Positions 1 through 11,955 of a DNA stretch of 43,679 bases are shown here, one piece after another. The position numbers and the translations under genes were made by a program. Numbering within the stretch: position 1 is the first letter of the stretch; every line of letters starts with the position of its first letter. Source of the DNA: Purshia tridentata (Eukaryota > Streptophyta > Magnoliopsida > Rosales > Rosaceae). The notes under the pieces were generated by a model. The model worked only from the letters and a program-made list of their open reading frames with translations. It had not been told where the DNA came from and searched no databases. Location of the stretch: contig QANT01000168.1 in the NCBI GenBank assembly GCA_003254885.1, positions 1-43,679 on the forward strand. Direction: 5' to 3'.

Positions 1-803
1 GTCTCCGAATAGATCGTCCTTGGACTCGGGAACGTTGCCTAGTGGAGAAAAACCCACCAAAAACTTTGAAGATTGGAGCTCAGAGGAGGCCGAAACCAAG
101 GGAGGAAAATCAGCGGACCTGCTTGAGTCAGCAACAGTACGAAGCCTCTACAGGTCTCAATACTCAACGAATAAATCTGATTTTTTGAGGATAGAAACTA
201 GACACATAAAGGAACATTTCTCTAGTTTTGAGTTTTCTCATTTGGAGCTGAGAAATGGGTCGTATTTCACTCACAAAGAGGAACAGAGGAGTGAAAGTGA
301 GAGAACACAAGAGAGAGAAGAGTGAGTGTGCGGGAGAGAGGGGGAGAGGAGAGAGAAATAAAAAGTGGGGGGGAAATTTCCAGAATTCTCTGGAAATTTA
401 AACCCATTTCAACGTAATTACAAATTTGACCCTCACTTTAAACCTCCGTATTTTTCAAACCGTAGCTCCGAATGATGCATGCTACATGTCTACAAACTCG
501 TGAAGTCGAGCTCTACGTTACCATCTCAAAGTCAACTCTGAAATCCGAGCAATTTAAAAAGTCAACTTTGAGCTCTAGTCGAGCTCTACGCAACCATGTC
601 AAAGTCAACTCTAAAATCCGAGAAATTAAAAAGTCAACTTTGAGCTCTTTTATCACGTTCATAACTTTTTAACCGTAACTCTAAATAACCCATGCCGCGT
701 GTCAATGAACTCGTGAGCTCAAGACCTTCCTAACGGACCCAAAGTCAAATCTAAAATCTTGCTAGAACCAAAAGTCAACGTTGGGCCCTATTATAATATA
801 TTT
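1..803 (-). mobile_element. Family A LTR fragment, minus strand, cut by the window edge
   Basis: Read on the minus strand, this matches the 5' part of the family A LTRs seen intact at 9550-12310 and 31322-34172. It has the TTGAC-rich upstream part, the heat-shock-like motif at 378-395, a pyrimidine-rich tract and the middle segment with the GACGATC motif near position 15. The terminal 25-30 bp at the LTR 5' end are missing near 803, where the sequence switches to a plus-strand copy. Relative to other copies, roughly 0.6 kb between the GTGGGTTTTTCTCC motif and the TAGGC(G/A)AC motif is absent (around 40-55). No protein is encoded; the frames here are chance frames. Confidence 0.7.
378..395 (-). 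promoter_or_regulatory. Degenerate heat-shock-element-like motif in family A LTR
   Basis: The site has three of the four alternating GAA/TTC units at 5-bp spacing; the unit at 388-390 reads CTC. It occupies the same place in the LTR as the perfect versions at 11938, 14660, 25549 and 31679. Confidence 0.45.
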
Positions 804-2545
804 GGAACTTGGATTTTTGGGAGATTATGCCAATTCAGATTTTGTTTAATTGAGGATAATTAAAAGTTCTATGGTGCAATTGGTGGTTATGGTATGGAAT
901 TGGAACTTGAATTGAGGAATTATTGTGAGAAGTTAGAAACTTGGGAATTAGGGATTTGGAAACCATGTTAAATCTCTTGGAATCTTTGATTTTGGGTGAT
1001 AATTTGAGGTGGTAAATAGGAATTTATTGGAGCTTTTGGCGGACATAAAAAGCTGGTTGACGTTGGAATTTGAGCCGGGAGTGATTACTAATATTTTGAC
1101 CGTAAAGGGTTAGAGAATTGGGGCACTTACTTACGTGCGTTTCAGTTACCTTTAAGTTGAGTCTAATTCCGCGTCTTGTTTTCTCTAATTGTAGGCGACG
1201 ATCCCGAAACTCAGGGCGATCTAACGGAGGATCAAGACTAGGCTACTTCACAGTGAGTGGACTTTGTTTATGAATTGTTTATCGATTTTATGATTTAATT
1301 CATATTTCTAGTTTGAGTTTATTTGAGCTCTGATTTAATTATTTAGAAATATTATTTGGTTCGCAAGTTTAGTTTACGGATTTCTTAAATAAGTTTGACT
1401 TAGACTTTGGGTTTGGAATTCGTTATACTGGATTTTATGCTTTGGCTAGACATAAAGAAATTTTAAAATGTTTTCATGCTTGAGTTTGAGAATATATTGG
1501 ATTTCAATGGGCTTTTGTGCCAAGGATTTATTAGTCTTGGTTTTTGAAAAATGTTAAGTATTTTATATCTTGGGAAAGAATTTCTGAAATTTATAGTTTT
1601 AAAACACCCTGTTAGTATCCAATTCAGCATATCTGTTTATATAGGTTTTTGGGACCCATCACGACACACACGTAGGCTTTGGGCCGTGTGCCGGGATGCC
1701 TTGCCCTTTGGGGGTGATCCTGCGTGCACGTACGGGAAATTCAGTGGCCTTGCATGTGTATAACAGACTCCGGCTTTGCACATGTACGGCAGGATTATTG
1801 GCCCTGTATGCGTACGGCAGGTTGTGGGCCCTACGCATGTATGGCAGGATTGCTGGATATTGCATTAGGTGAAAGTATTTTTTTTTTTATATATCAGCTT
1901 ACAAAGATAATTTTTGAGTATATAAATTTCAGTTCTTATTTGATATTTTGGGAGCTTGACCAGTTTTATCGATTTATCAGAGTTTTCAAAATGGATTTCA
2001 GATGCGGATTTTACTTAGAGTTTTCAATGGATTTTAAGAAAAGTGATTTAAAACTGGGGGATTTTAAAGAGGGTTTGTGAGGTTTTAAAAGAAACTTGAA
2101 AGTAAAGGATTATTAATGCTTATTTTGGTTTATTTCCACTCACTAAGTCATCTCATTAGTTTTATCTTTTATTGTTATTTTAATTTTCCCCCTAGGTTAT
2201 AGCGGTGGATCGGTCGAGCCAAAGACGTCGAGGCACTTTAGTGAAGTTGTTAAATTTGTAGGAACTAGTTATCTTTGTATTTTATTTCCTTAGTAAATTT
2301 TTGCAGCACCGCTCTAAAAATCTAATGAATACTAAATTAGTTGGTTTGAATTTTGTTTGGGTTAGAGACCCTTGTTTGTATTAGAGGAGCTGTGGTGTTT
2401 AGAAGTGCTTTTGCAGGTCTTTTTGAAAAGGGTTAGTCCAATTTCAGGCGAGGTTTTGCCGAATTTTCGGTAGGATTTTCCTTGATATTGGATTCCTGCA
2501 AGACCACTTCGAGGTTCAGGATGAAAATCGGGGTCGGTCCTGTCA
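804..2545 (+). mobile_element. Family A LTR, 5'-truncated, plus strand
   Basis: This is the 3' two-thirds of a family A LTR. It contains the intron-like AT-rich part (804-1193), the TAGGCGACGATCCC junction, the TGAGTGGACTT segment, the hairpin array at 1638-1848, the CGGTGGATCGGTCGAGC segment near 2203 and the conserved end GGTCGGTCCTGTCA. The element ends in CA at 2545. Directly after it the reading frame of a gypsy reverse transcriptase begins, so this LTR interrupts that gene. Its 5' third is replaced by the inverted fragment 1-803. Confidence 0.75.
1638..1848 (+). repeat. Hairpin-rich tandem array of family A LTR (copy 1)
   Basis: A header (GGGACCCATCACG, then GGGCCGTGTGCCGGGATG) can form a stem from CATCnCGGCACAC pairing with GTGTGCCGnGATG; this copy has a few changes in it. 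Irregular 27-30-bp units follow, most with CCTGC and GCAGG arms around ATGCGTACG or GCATGTACG. It is the most decayed of the five arrays in the window. Confidence 0.75.
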
Positions 2546-2550
2546 ACTAA

Positions 2551-4500
2551 CCGTTTTGCAGGAAAACAAGTTGTTTGTCAATGTTAAAAAATGCAGTTTT
2601 TTGACGAACATATTGTTGTTCCTGGGTTTTATAATCAGTTTTGAAGGAGTACAAAGTAAGGGCAATCCAAGAGTAGCCGACACCTCAGAGTGTGACTGAA
2701 GTACGGAGTTTCCATGGTCTTGCTACCTTTTACAGAAGGTTTATTCGGCATTTCAGTACCATAATGGCTTCCATCACGGAGTGCCTTAAGAAATGGAAGT
2801 TCAACTGGGTTCTGAAACAGAGGCAGCTTTTGCAATGATTAAAGAAAAATTGTGTATCGCTCCAGTTTTAAGACTACCCGATTTTGAGAAACCTTTTCAG
2901 GTGGAGTGTGATGCATGTGGTACTGGCATTGGCGCTATCCTTTCCTAATCAGGGCGTCCAATAGCCTTTTTCAGTGAAAAATTGAGTGATGCTAGACGAA
3001 AGTGGAGCACTTATGACCAAGAGTTTTATGCTGTGGTTCGTGTTTTGAAACATTAGGAGCATTACTTGACACATGTTGAATTCGTTCTCTATTCAAATCA
3101 TCAGGCTTTAAAATATCTCAATAGTCAGAAGAATCTGGATAGCATGCATGCCCAATGGTTAGCATTTTTGCAGAAATTCCCTTTTGTCATTAAGCATAAA
3201 TTTGGGACACTCAACCGAGTGGCTGATGTACTCAGCCGCCATGTAACCTTGTTAGTATCCATGAGTCATGAAGTAGTGGGTTTCAAGTGCTTAAAAGATT
3301 TGTTTACCGACGATGAAGATTTTAAAATAATTTGGGCGAAGTGTTTACTGAAGCATGTTGTTGGAGATTTTTATATACAAAAAGGTTACTTGTTTTTTAT
3401 TAACAGGTTGTGTATTGCACGCATTCCCTTGCGTGAGAAACTAATTCTAGATATACATGGTGGGGGTCTTAGCAGACATCTCTGGCGTGACTTCCAACTG
3501 AAGCGAGACGTGGGAAATTTTGTATGTAAATGCTACGTATGCCAGACTTCCAAACGTCAGTCCCAAAATACTGGTTTATATATGACCCTTCCTGTGCCTG
3601 ATCATATTTGGGAAGACTTGTCTATGAATTTTGTATTGGGACTACCACGAACCCAACGGGGCGTAGATTCAGTTTTTTTTGTAGTTGACAGGTTCTCCAA
3701 GATGGCCTATTTTCTTCCTTGCCGTAAGACTTCAGATGCTTTTCATATTGCTCGATTATTTTATCATGAAGTAGTTGGCCTGCATGGAGTGCCCAAAACA
3801 ATCACATCTGATCGAGATTCCAAATTCCTTGGCCATTTTTGGTTGACATTGTGGAAGATGTTTGATACAACTCTGAAGTTTAGTAGCACGACACACCCTC
3901 ACACTAATGGGCAAACTGAATCCTTGAATCGTACATTGGGAAATTTAATTCGTAAATTTGTGGAGATAAGCCAAAGCAATGGGATCTTGCCCTTCCCCAA
4001 GTTGAATTCGCCTACAACAGCACTATTCATTGCGCTACCAGCCAATCTCCTTTTGCTTTGGTCTATTTGCAAGTCCCTCGGCATGCGGTGGATTTAGTGA
4101 AACTCCCACACCCCTAGTGTTAGTATTCTTGCAAAACATATGGTAGAACATGCTCAATCCGTGCAGCTTGAAGTTAAACAGAAGCTGGAGGTGACAAATG
4201 CCAAGTATAAAGTGGTAGTGGACAAGCATAGATGCCTCAAGTTGTTTCAGGTGGGTGATCAAGTCATGATTTTCTTGCGTAAAGAGCATTTCCCAGTGGG
4301 CATCTACAGCAAGCTGCAACCTAAAAAATATGGTCCTTCATAATTCTGAAGAAAATCAATGACAACGCCTATGTAGTGGATCTTCCCGCACATATGGCTA
4401 TTTCAAAGACTTTCAATGTGGCGGATCTGTATGATTACTTTCCAGAAGATGTTTCTCTTTATCTAGATGACAACTTGAGGACGAAGGGACTGACATAGGA
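2551..4500 (+). pseudogene. Ty3/gypsy pol relic: RT end, RNase H, integrase
   Basis: In order, the translation shows the reverse-transcriptase tail (VKKC, FLGF, then [11 protein letters not shown] around 2700), RNase H ([40 protein letters not shown], about 2875-3060), a shortened zinc-binding segment (3450-3560, [10 protein letters not shown]) and the integrase core. In the core the D, D and E positions are visible in VDRFSKM, SDRDSKF and [12 protein letters not shown] (3687-3945). The C-terminal part (4140-4500) has [23 protein letters not shown] and FNVADLYDY. No chromodomain is visible. Stops at about 2947 and 3054 and a frameshift near 3965-4000 show it is dead. The 5' half lies beyond the family A insertion. 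I assign it to Ty3/gypsy with high confidence and the lineage (CRM/chromovirus-like) only tentatively. Confidence 0.88.
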
Positions 4501-5160
4501 CATAGTTTCATTAATTTCTTGAAGTTTGAGAAAAGTACTAGTAGATGCAGACCTTGCCGGTGTCCGAATTGTGTGAAATTTGACAGGTTGATTGGAAACG
4601 GCGAGTGGACCAATACCAGTCACTTTGCTAAAGCTTAAGTGCGTTTTTGGCCAAATTCCTTCGTTTAGGCCTTCAAATTAGCGTTTTTATCATTTTTGGC
4701 AATTCTTATTTTGGTAATAACTTTTTCATTAAATGTCGGAATTGCTTACCGTTGATTCCGTCGTGATAATTAGGGCACATAGAACAAATAAGGAAAACTT
4801 TCCTTTTTTGGCATTTTTATTTATTTTTTAAGTTTAACTTATTTTCCATATAAAAGGTTTGTAATAGCGTAGAGTTGTCACCTTTTAATCTCAATTATAA
4901 TCAGAAAATCGAGAGTTTCTCTCAGATCCTGTTCTTGTTTTCTAGTGGATTCCAGAGTTTTAGATTTCAACGTGGTTTGGAACTCTCGTTACGTTTCGAC
5001 TGCGTCACTTGGTCACACTCCATGTGCATACACACATGTACATATATATAGATATACACATATGCATCCACACTATTTATTTAAAATAGATATATGTATA
5101 TGTACTTGTAAAATTTGCATTTTAAAACACCTTAGACTTAAGGTTTTTCTTTAACAAAAT
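4501..5160 (+). other. Post-pol stretch, possible gypsy 3' LTR remnant
   Basis: This non-coding stretch follows the integrase stop. A TATA-like TATAAAAGG lies at 4849-4857, followed 50-100 bp later by a TC-rich leader-like segment, which would fit the U3/R of the gypsy LTR. The matching 5' LTR is outside the window, so LTR boundaries cannot be tested. The end (5020-5110) is an AT/CA-rich low-complexity run. Confidence 0.35.
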
Positions 5161-5925
5161 CGGTATTTAAAAACCCCATAGTTTTCTTTCTAATTAACTT
5201 ACCCAATTGGTTCAAAAGTAAAGTGTCTAGTCTAAATCATGGGTTTGGGGGGTTGTAAGGTCGTGAATTTAATTTGAAGTAAGCGAGTGAGTGGCATTGG
5301 ATAGGGGTCTTCAAAGTAGGACGAGCCCGTAGGAATGAGGTCGACAGCGCCAGGTCTCTAAGTCTTGAGCTTTGGTTTCAATTCTTTTTCGTTGTAATTG
5401 AAGCAAGCACGAAACAAAACCAAATAAAGAAACCAAACACATGAGAAGTAAGCAACAACTATCAATTAAACAAAGCAAGTTCAGCACAACAGTCAAAACC
5501 TTAGCTTTCTGCAAGTTCTGAAAGAGAGCAAGCGCTAACTAGCTAACTCTAAGGTTAGTAGCGTTTCAAAACACAGGGTACACAAAAAAGGTTTTAGGAG
5601 AAAAACCAAGGATCTTACACTACACATAATATGTAATTCATAAACAATCTAGTTCTTTTTTTTTCCACCTAATGAACATATTGTACACACATTACATTAG
5701 CCACTTTGTTGAGTTAACAAATACGGCCTTTCTTATTTATTGGATTTAATTAATACTTAATTAGTCAAGCTGCTATTTTGACAAATTTATGCTGTTTTGA
5801 GATGTTTGATGCTTTGAATTTTTATTTTTAAGGATTGTTTGATGCTAGCTGTTTATTTGATGTTTGAGGATAGTTTGGGAAATTGGAAATCTAAAATATA
5901 TGATGTTTGATGTTAATTAAATTAT
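5161..5925. other. No recognised feature
   Basis: This is AT-rich sequence with short frames only. I see no transposon ends, no coding pattern and no repeat shared with the rest of the window. It precedes the FAR1-like relic and could hold its degraded leader. Confidence 0.4.
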
Positions 5926-8107
5926 GTGACAATTATGGAAGCTAATGAGTTGGAACCTATGGAAGTTGAGATGAGTGTAGATCCCTTGCAAGTTGATGAG
6001 TCAGAAGTAAATTCTACTATGGCTGCTGCCAATGATGAAGAAAGCAATGAGTTGAAGCCGTTCATAGATCAACAATTTCAAACCTTGGACAAAGCTGAGT
6101 ACTTTTACGAAAGGTATAATATTAGATTTGACTATCTACTGCACCATTATAAGAAGAATAAGGATGATGAATTTCCTAAGAGGGAGTTTGTGTGCAAAAA
6201 GGAGGAAAATACCAACAAGAGTTGGAAGGCACTGAAAAAGGGCAGCCTGGAGTCTGAAGAGTGTGTTGTAAAGCTAGAATTATCGTGGTGAAATCTAAAG
6301 TAGGATGATTTGTAGTCACTATATTCGATGAGGCTCATAGCCACAAGTTTATAAGCCCACATAGATGCCACTTGATGAAGTCTCTACATTGGCTTACAAG
6401 TGCTCAAAAAACATTAACTAAACAACTAGGTATGGTGAACATATTCCCAAACTGACAATATGACCTTTTTGGAGTACAAACAGAGGGTCTTAAGAACATG
6501 GGTTGTACACTTAAAGATATGTACAACCACCAAAGAGATTGGCGTATAGACTTAAAGGGGCATGATGACAATATGTTACATGATCATTTTACGTTGGAGC
6601 AAGTGAGAAACTCTGAGTTTATTTACAGCATCCAAGCAGATGATGACAACAAGATAACTCATTGTTTTTATCAGATGCAATTTCTAGGAAATCTTATGGT
6701 ATTTTCGGTGATGTGGTCATCTTCGACATTTCCTACAACACAAATTGTTATGGGATGATTTTTACACCACTGATGGGGGTAAACAATCATGGTTAGACAA
6801 TCATATTATTTGGGGCATTTTTGAGTGATGAGACTTCAGAATCATTCAATTGGTTATTTCGAGAATTCTTGAGAGTTATGCCCAGGGTGCTCGTAAGATG
6901 ATCATTATTGATCAAGATCCGGCTATGACAAAAGCAATTGTAGAAACTCTCCCTAACACACTTCATAGATATCGTAGTTGGCATATTCTGAATAAGTTTT
7001 CGGATAAACTTGAAACGGTAAAAATGACACAGTATTATCAAGAGATCAAATGGTGTGTTTATGGCTCAGAGACTATAGATGAGTTTGACTCTAGTTGGAG
7101 GGATATTCTTGAAAGAAGTGGGTTAGCAAAGAACAAGTGGCTGAAATCACTACATGACATTAGGGATAAATGGATACTAGCCTATGTTGACCATGTTTCC
7201 GGAGCTAACATGACTAGTAGTCAACATGCAGAAACTGGGCACTCTTTTTCCAAGGGATATATGGGCAAGAACAATTTTGTGTCAGACTTCATAATTCAAT
7301 TCAGTAAGGAAATTTTAAAACAACGTCAAAAGGAGGTAATAGCAGATCACACTAATATTAGTGAGAAGCCTAGCTTGAAGCTCCTTATTAAGATGGAAAA
7401 ACAAATGGCTAACATATACACTCAAACTTATTTTTATAAGTTTCAAGAAGAATTGTAGGAAAGTTACAACTATAACACACATCTTGTAAGAGAGAATGCC
7501 ACACATCGCATCTATAGTGAAAATATGATCAAAGGAGGAGAGTCTGAGAGATTGTGTATGAAAAATCTATGGACCTTGCATCTTATAGTTGTCAGATGTT
7601 CTAAAGTGCAGGAATGCCATGCTGACATTTTTGTCATTTTTGCATAAGGTATGTTAGCTTCATACTTTTTCGAATTAGTACATCTTGAAGAGATGGACTA
7701 AATCCGCTAAATATTATGTTGTGGTGGACAATAATGGTGTGGAGATAAATATCCTCACATCCTTGCTTGAAAAACGAAGTGAATTATTTCATCGATATTC
7801 CCAATTGATTTATAAGGGCCTCTTAAATGATGAGGCTAGACAAATTTGTTGTGGGGCCATGAATTCTGTTATTCATCGGATTGATGTCATCTCAATTATT
7901 GATAGTTGTGTGTCGAGTGTTGGAGTTTCTAGTAGAATTAGTAATACTAGCGTAGCTAGTTATAATGAGCAAGAGACAGTTAAGTTTAAAGGGAATGATA
8001 AAAGACTTAAGAAAGCAAAAGAGGTGTTTAAAGCAAAGAGTAGGCATTTAATGGGTGCGGGAAAACGTGTGTTTCTCATGACAAAAGAAATTATCTGCTT
8101 CTATTAA
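5926..8107 (+). pseudogene. FAR1-related (FRS-like) / MULE-domain transposase relic
   Basis: The FHY3/FAR1 family are nuclear zinc-finger proteins derived from Mutator-like transposases. Pieces appear in the family order: an acidic N-terminus; the FAR1 DNA-binding region (EYFYERYNIRFDY at about 6100; then, in another frame, CKARI, FVVTIFDEAHSHKF and SPHRCH around 6265-6370); a linker (MGCTLKDMYNHQRDW, 6498); and the MULE transposase core. In the core, GDVVIFDISYNTNCYGM carries the first acidic residue (about 6705-6760) and IIDQDPAMTKAI the second (about 6905). A long helical segment continues to 7456. A SWIM-like end with YILKRWTKSAKYYVV falls at about 7680-7725. At least four frame breaks or stops (near 6290, 6450, 6680-6850 and 7456) make it non-functional. 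No terminal inverted repeats were seen, so a decayed host FRS gene and a decayed autonomous MULE are both possible. Confidence 0.82.
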
Positions 8108-9333
8108 ATATGTAAGATTTTTGTATTTTCCAATTTTTTTGTCTACATGTTTGATTGTCCTGCCAATGAGGTAATTTATTTGTCCTTATAGGTCTTCCAA
8201 TTTCCGAGATCGTAATTCCTTAAGTGATGCCTCAATTGATGATAGCTCCTATGATGATCCCTAGTCTTTGATGTTAGGTAACAATTATGTATGATTGGAT
8301 TGTCACTTTTTTTATATAAATATAAAATTTCAATATAGTATGTTAAAATGCGTGTCTAATGAGGCAGACAAGATTTGCTTGGAGGATGGCCCCCCATTGG
8401 TTGTGTCCCCTCTTATAATTTTTGTATATAATTCTTTTAAGTTAATAAATGAGAATCTTTCAAATAATTCTAAAAGTTAACATTACATGGAGCTAGCTTT
8501 GGTCTTTGATTCATTGGGTGGCGATTGATGTCCAATTTTCAAAGTCATTTAATGTTTTTGAATTAAAGATCTTATTAGTTTTACAACTATTTGCAGACTT
8601 ATTTATTCTGGAAAGCAACTTGGAGACGACAAAGCAGCTAAAGACTACAACATTGAAGGGAGACATTCTTCATCTGATTCTTGCACTAAGGGGTGGTAGT
8701 CATTGAATAGTATTTCATTGGTTTCTGGCAAATTTTCAGGCTTTGTTGAGTCTTTATACTCAAAAACATTGGAGTTACATCTTTATTGTTGATAATTGAA
8801 AGTACATGGTAGAAAACTTACAACCTTTCTATGACATGTACTGTCAATCTCTTTCTCTCTCTCACACAGCTCTCTCTCTCTCTCTCTCTGTGTTTGGAAT
8901 TTACTGTTGGCAATAATCTTTTACTTTGTGAATTCATCACCAAATGAATTTTGTTTCGACTGAAAAATTGAATGATATTCTTGAGGAAGTGGGCTTGGAT
9001 AATCTTCTACGTAGCTTGTTTATAAAAATTATGATACACCAAAGAGAACTCAAGTTTATTTTCTATTATTTTAGAAATATTTTTAAATTTTTTCTATTAT
9101 GATGCATTTTGAACCATGCATTTTGTTCAACAAAAGTATATACCCTTTTGTTACGACCCATCTCTAATGAGTTAAAATTTTTGGGAGCTTGAAGCTCTCC
9201 TTCCTCTCTATCCAACCCAAGTGACCATTCCTACATCAGACCACACACGAGTAGGATTGAGCGAAAGAAGCTCGCGATGCTGCGAGCTTTCCGGCTAGAT
9301 CTCAGCCGCCTAAGACATTGCTTGGTCTTGACT
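8108..9333. other. Unassigned sequence between FAR1 relic and copia element
   Basis: No gene was found. The segment from 8190 may be the degraded tail of the FAR1-like gene, with possible coding remnants around 8200-8265. A CT microsatellite lies at 8849-8889 and a small perfect hairpin at 9268-9289. A TGTTACGACCC-like string near 9150 resembles LTR starts but has no partner. Confidence 0.4.
8849..8889. repeat. CT/TC microsatellite
   Basis: A run of CT dinucleotides is interrupted once by CACACAG. It is a simple-sequence repeat of no visible function. Confidence 0.85.
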
Positions 9334-10245
9334 CTTACTGTTAGTTTCAGCATTTGTATTGGCTATTTCCTTGACAAAATCACTTCTATTATTTTTGTAA
9401 TTATCAATCACACAAGCTCTAGACTAGACCTAGGATCAATAGAGTGTGCAATGAAGACAAGGTAATATTCATGTCATGCATTTCACGAGTATTAGGTTTT
9501 CTTGTTGATTTTTGCATGTTTTGACTAGTTACATAATCAACAAACAATGTGACAGGACCCTCTCCAAATTCCACCCTGGAATTCGGCGTGATCCTGCAGA
9601 AATCCAATATCAAGGAAAATCCTACCAAAAATTTGACAAAACCTCCCCTGAAATTGGACTAACCCTTTCTCCACGAAGACCTACAAAAGCACTTCTAAGC
9701 ATCACAGCTCCTCTATCACAACCAAAGGGTCTTCGACCAAAATTTTCAAAACCAATTATTTAAATTTTCAACTAAATTTTCAAAGCAGTACTAAAAATTC
9801 CACTAACGAAATAAAATTTACAAGATAACTAAACACCTATAAACTACACCAGCTAACTAGATTGCCTTGATGTCTTTGGCACGACCGCTCCACCGATAAA
9901 ACCTGGGGGGAAAAATTTTAAACAACAAACAAAGATAAAACTAATGAGATAGCTCAGTGAGTGGACATAAATCAAAATAAGTATTAATAAACCTTTACTT
10001 TCAAGTTTCCTTAAAATCTCACAAACCTTCTTTGAAATCCCCCAGTTTTAAAATCACTTTCATAAAATCCACTGAAAACTCTATGTAAAAGTCTGCATCT
10101 GAAATCCGTTTTTGAAAACTCTGATAAATTGATAAAACTGGTCAAGCTCCCAAAATATTAAATAAGAACTGAAATTTGTATCAACCAAGAATTTTTTGTA
10201 AACTGTTTTGACAAAGAAACCTCTCATCCAACAGTTACCCACCGA

Positions 10246-10456
10246 ACCTACCGTACATGCGCAGGGCCCACGACCTGCCATACGCATGCAGGGCCAATAG
10301 TCTGCCGTACATGCGCAGGGCTCACAACTTGCCATACGCATGCAGGGCCAATATACCTGCCATACGTTCACGCAGGGCCACCCCCAAAGGGCTAGGCATC
10401 CCGACACACGGCCCAAAGCCTATGCGTGTGCCGTGATGGGTCCCAAAGACCTATAT
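10246..10456 (-). repeat. Hairpin-rich tandem array of family A LTR (copy 2)
   Basis: Minus-strand copy of the array: the header lies at about 10380-10456, with units carrying CCTGC/GCAGG arms from 10246 onward. The sequence matches the arrays at 28574 and 33211 closely. Confidence 0.85.
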
Positions 10457-11937
10457 AATCTGATAATCTGAAGGGTACTGTGAAGGGTGGTTTGAAAACC
10501 ATTTCTCATAAATCTCTTTTCACCCATAAAAATATATAATCTTTCCAATACTGTAAAATCATTAAACCAACAACTATAAAATCCTTTTCAGTAACCAAAC
10601 CCTTAATATTTCAAGGTACGAATAAACCACATATGTTTACCTGAGAAATCAAAACGTTTCCAAGCACATAAAATCCATTTCTATGCTCAAGAATCGAATA
10701 ATATTTCTCAATTAATAAACTCAATTAAAACTCAAATTTAAATACGAATTAAATCATGAAATTCATAAAGAATTCATAAACAAAGTTTAGGAAACGAAGT
10801 CCACTCACAGAGATAGCCTAGCTTTGGTCTCCGACTGGATCGTCTCTGGGCTCAGGAATGTCGCCTAACACGAGAACGACAATACGTTAGAATACTAATC
10901 AATTTACGATCGTAAAAACACGTGCACATTCTAGGCCTTACGCTCCAAAATTCTAAATTTAAATCCTAAACTCACTTATTTTCCTTCTTGACGCAACCCC
11001 AACACTACTAAGTCATTTTATCCCGTTAAACTTCTCCCAATAACCTTCATTACTACACAACTCGACCGAGGGTCGTCCGGGGGTCGTTTCGACAACCAAA
11101 AAGTATTCAATTTCACCTCAAAGTCACCATTTCTCCAATTTCTTCAAATTAACTATTCTAAACCTCAATTGACCGTTCCTAAAGGTGAAAATCACGCTCA
11201 ATTTCAATTAAATCACCATGAACACCTTAGATTTCTAGAAATCCCGAAATGGGCTTAAGCACCAACAATCAAACTTCCAATTTCCTCAAAATTTCTCAAA
11301 TTTCTCGTTCCAAACTTCGATTATATGTTACTAATGACGGAAATCGCCCACAACATTACGCAATTTGGATTAATTTTGGAAATCTAAGCCAAACCCGAAA
11401 ATACCTTCAAACCCCCAAATTCAATTCTATGCAAACTCTCCAAATTAAACTACCAAACCAAAGGAGAAAGGAAGACCATGAAAAGGGGAAGAAAACCCAC
11501 CTAAAATCACGGCAAACAAAGGCCGGGAGCGACCAGAATCGACGAACAAGTGGCGGCAGGCTGGGTGTATTTCTAGCGTGATTTCCTGCTGGAATGTGGC
11601 TGGCCGGCGTGGGGGAGCTCAGGGAGGGACGATCGGCGGCTGGGGGGGTGATTTCTCAGCTAGTCTCGTCGTTTGGAATCGCCGGAAATAGGCCAAGGTG
11701 GTTGGGTGGTCGCGTGGATTGCGCGCAGGGGAGAAAGAGAGATCGGGAGAGAGAAGAGAAAGGGCTGGGGGCGTCAGGAGGTCGCTGGTCGGCGACTGGC
11801 GACGTCGCCTGTGGGTCTGGGCGGCCGGTTGTGGAGGTGGCGCAGGGAAGAGGAGAAGAGGAGAAGATGTTGGGTTGGCTGGGGTTGCTTTCGCGTGGGG
11901 AGGGGAGAAGAGAGAGAGAAATAAAAGGGAGGAAAGT

Positions 11938-11955
11938 TTCCAGAAATTTCTGGAA
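11938..11955 (-). promoter_or_regulatory. Perfect four-unit heat-shock-element pattern
   Basis: The pattern TTCnnGAAnnTTCnnGAA is complete and lies inside a 20-bp exact palindrome. It is 355 bp from the LTR 5' end (12310) and is followed on the minus strand by TTTTATTTCTC and a CT-rich run. HSF proteins bind three or more such alternating units; activity here is untested. Confidence 0.6.

Noticed and set aside
1638..1848. Array tested as a CRISPR-like repeat-spacer structure
   Set aside because: Units are contiguous degenerate tandem repeats without unique spacers, and the window is plant nuclear DNA.
9150..9338. TGTTACGACCC-like string as the start of another LTR
   Set aside because: Sequence after it does not follow family A or B, and no matching end or duplication was found.
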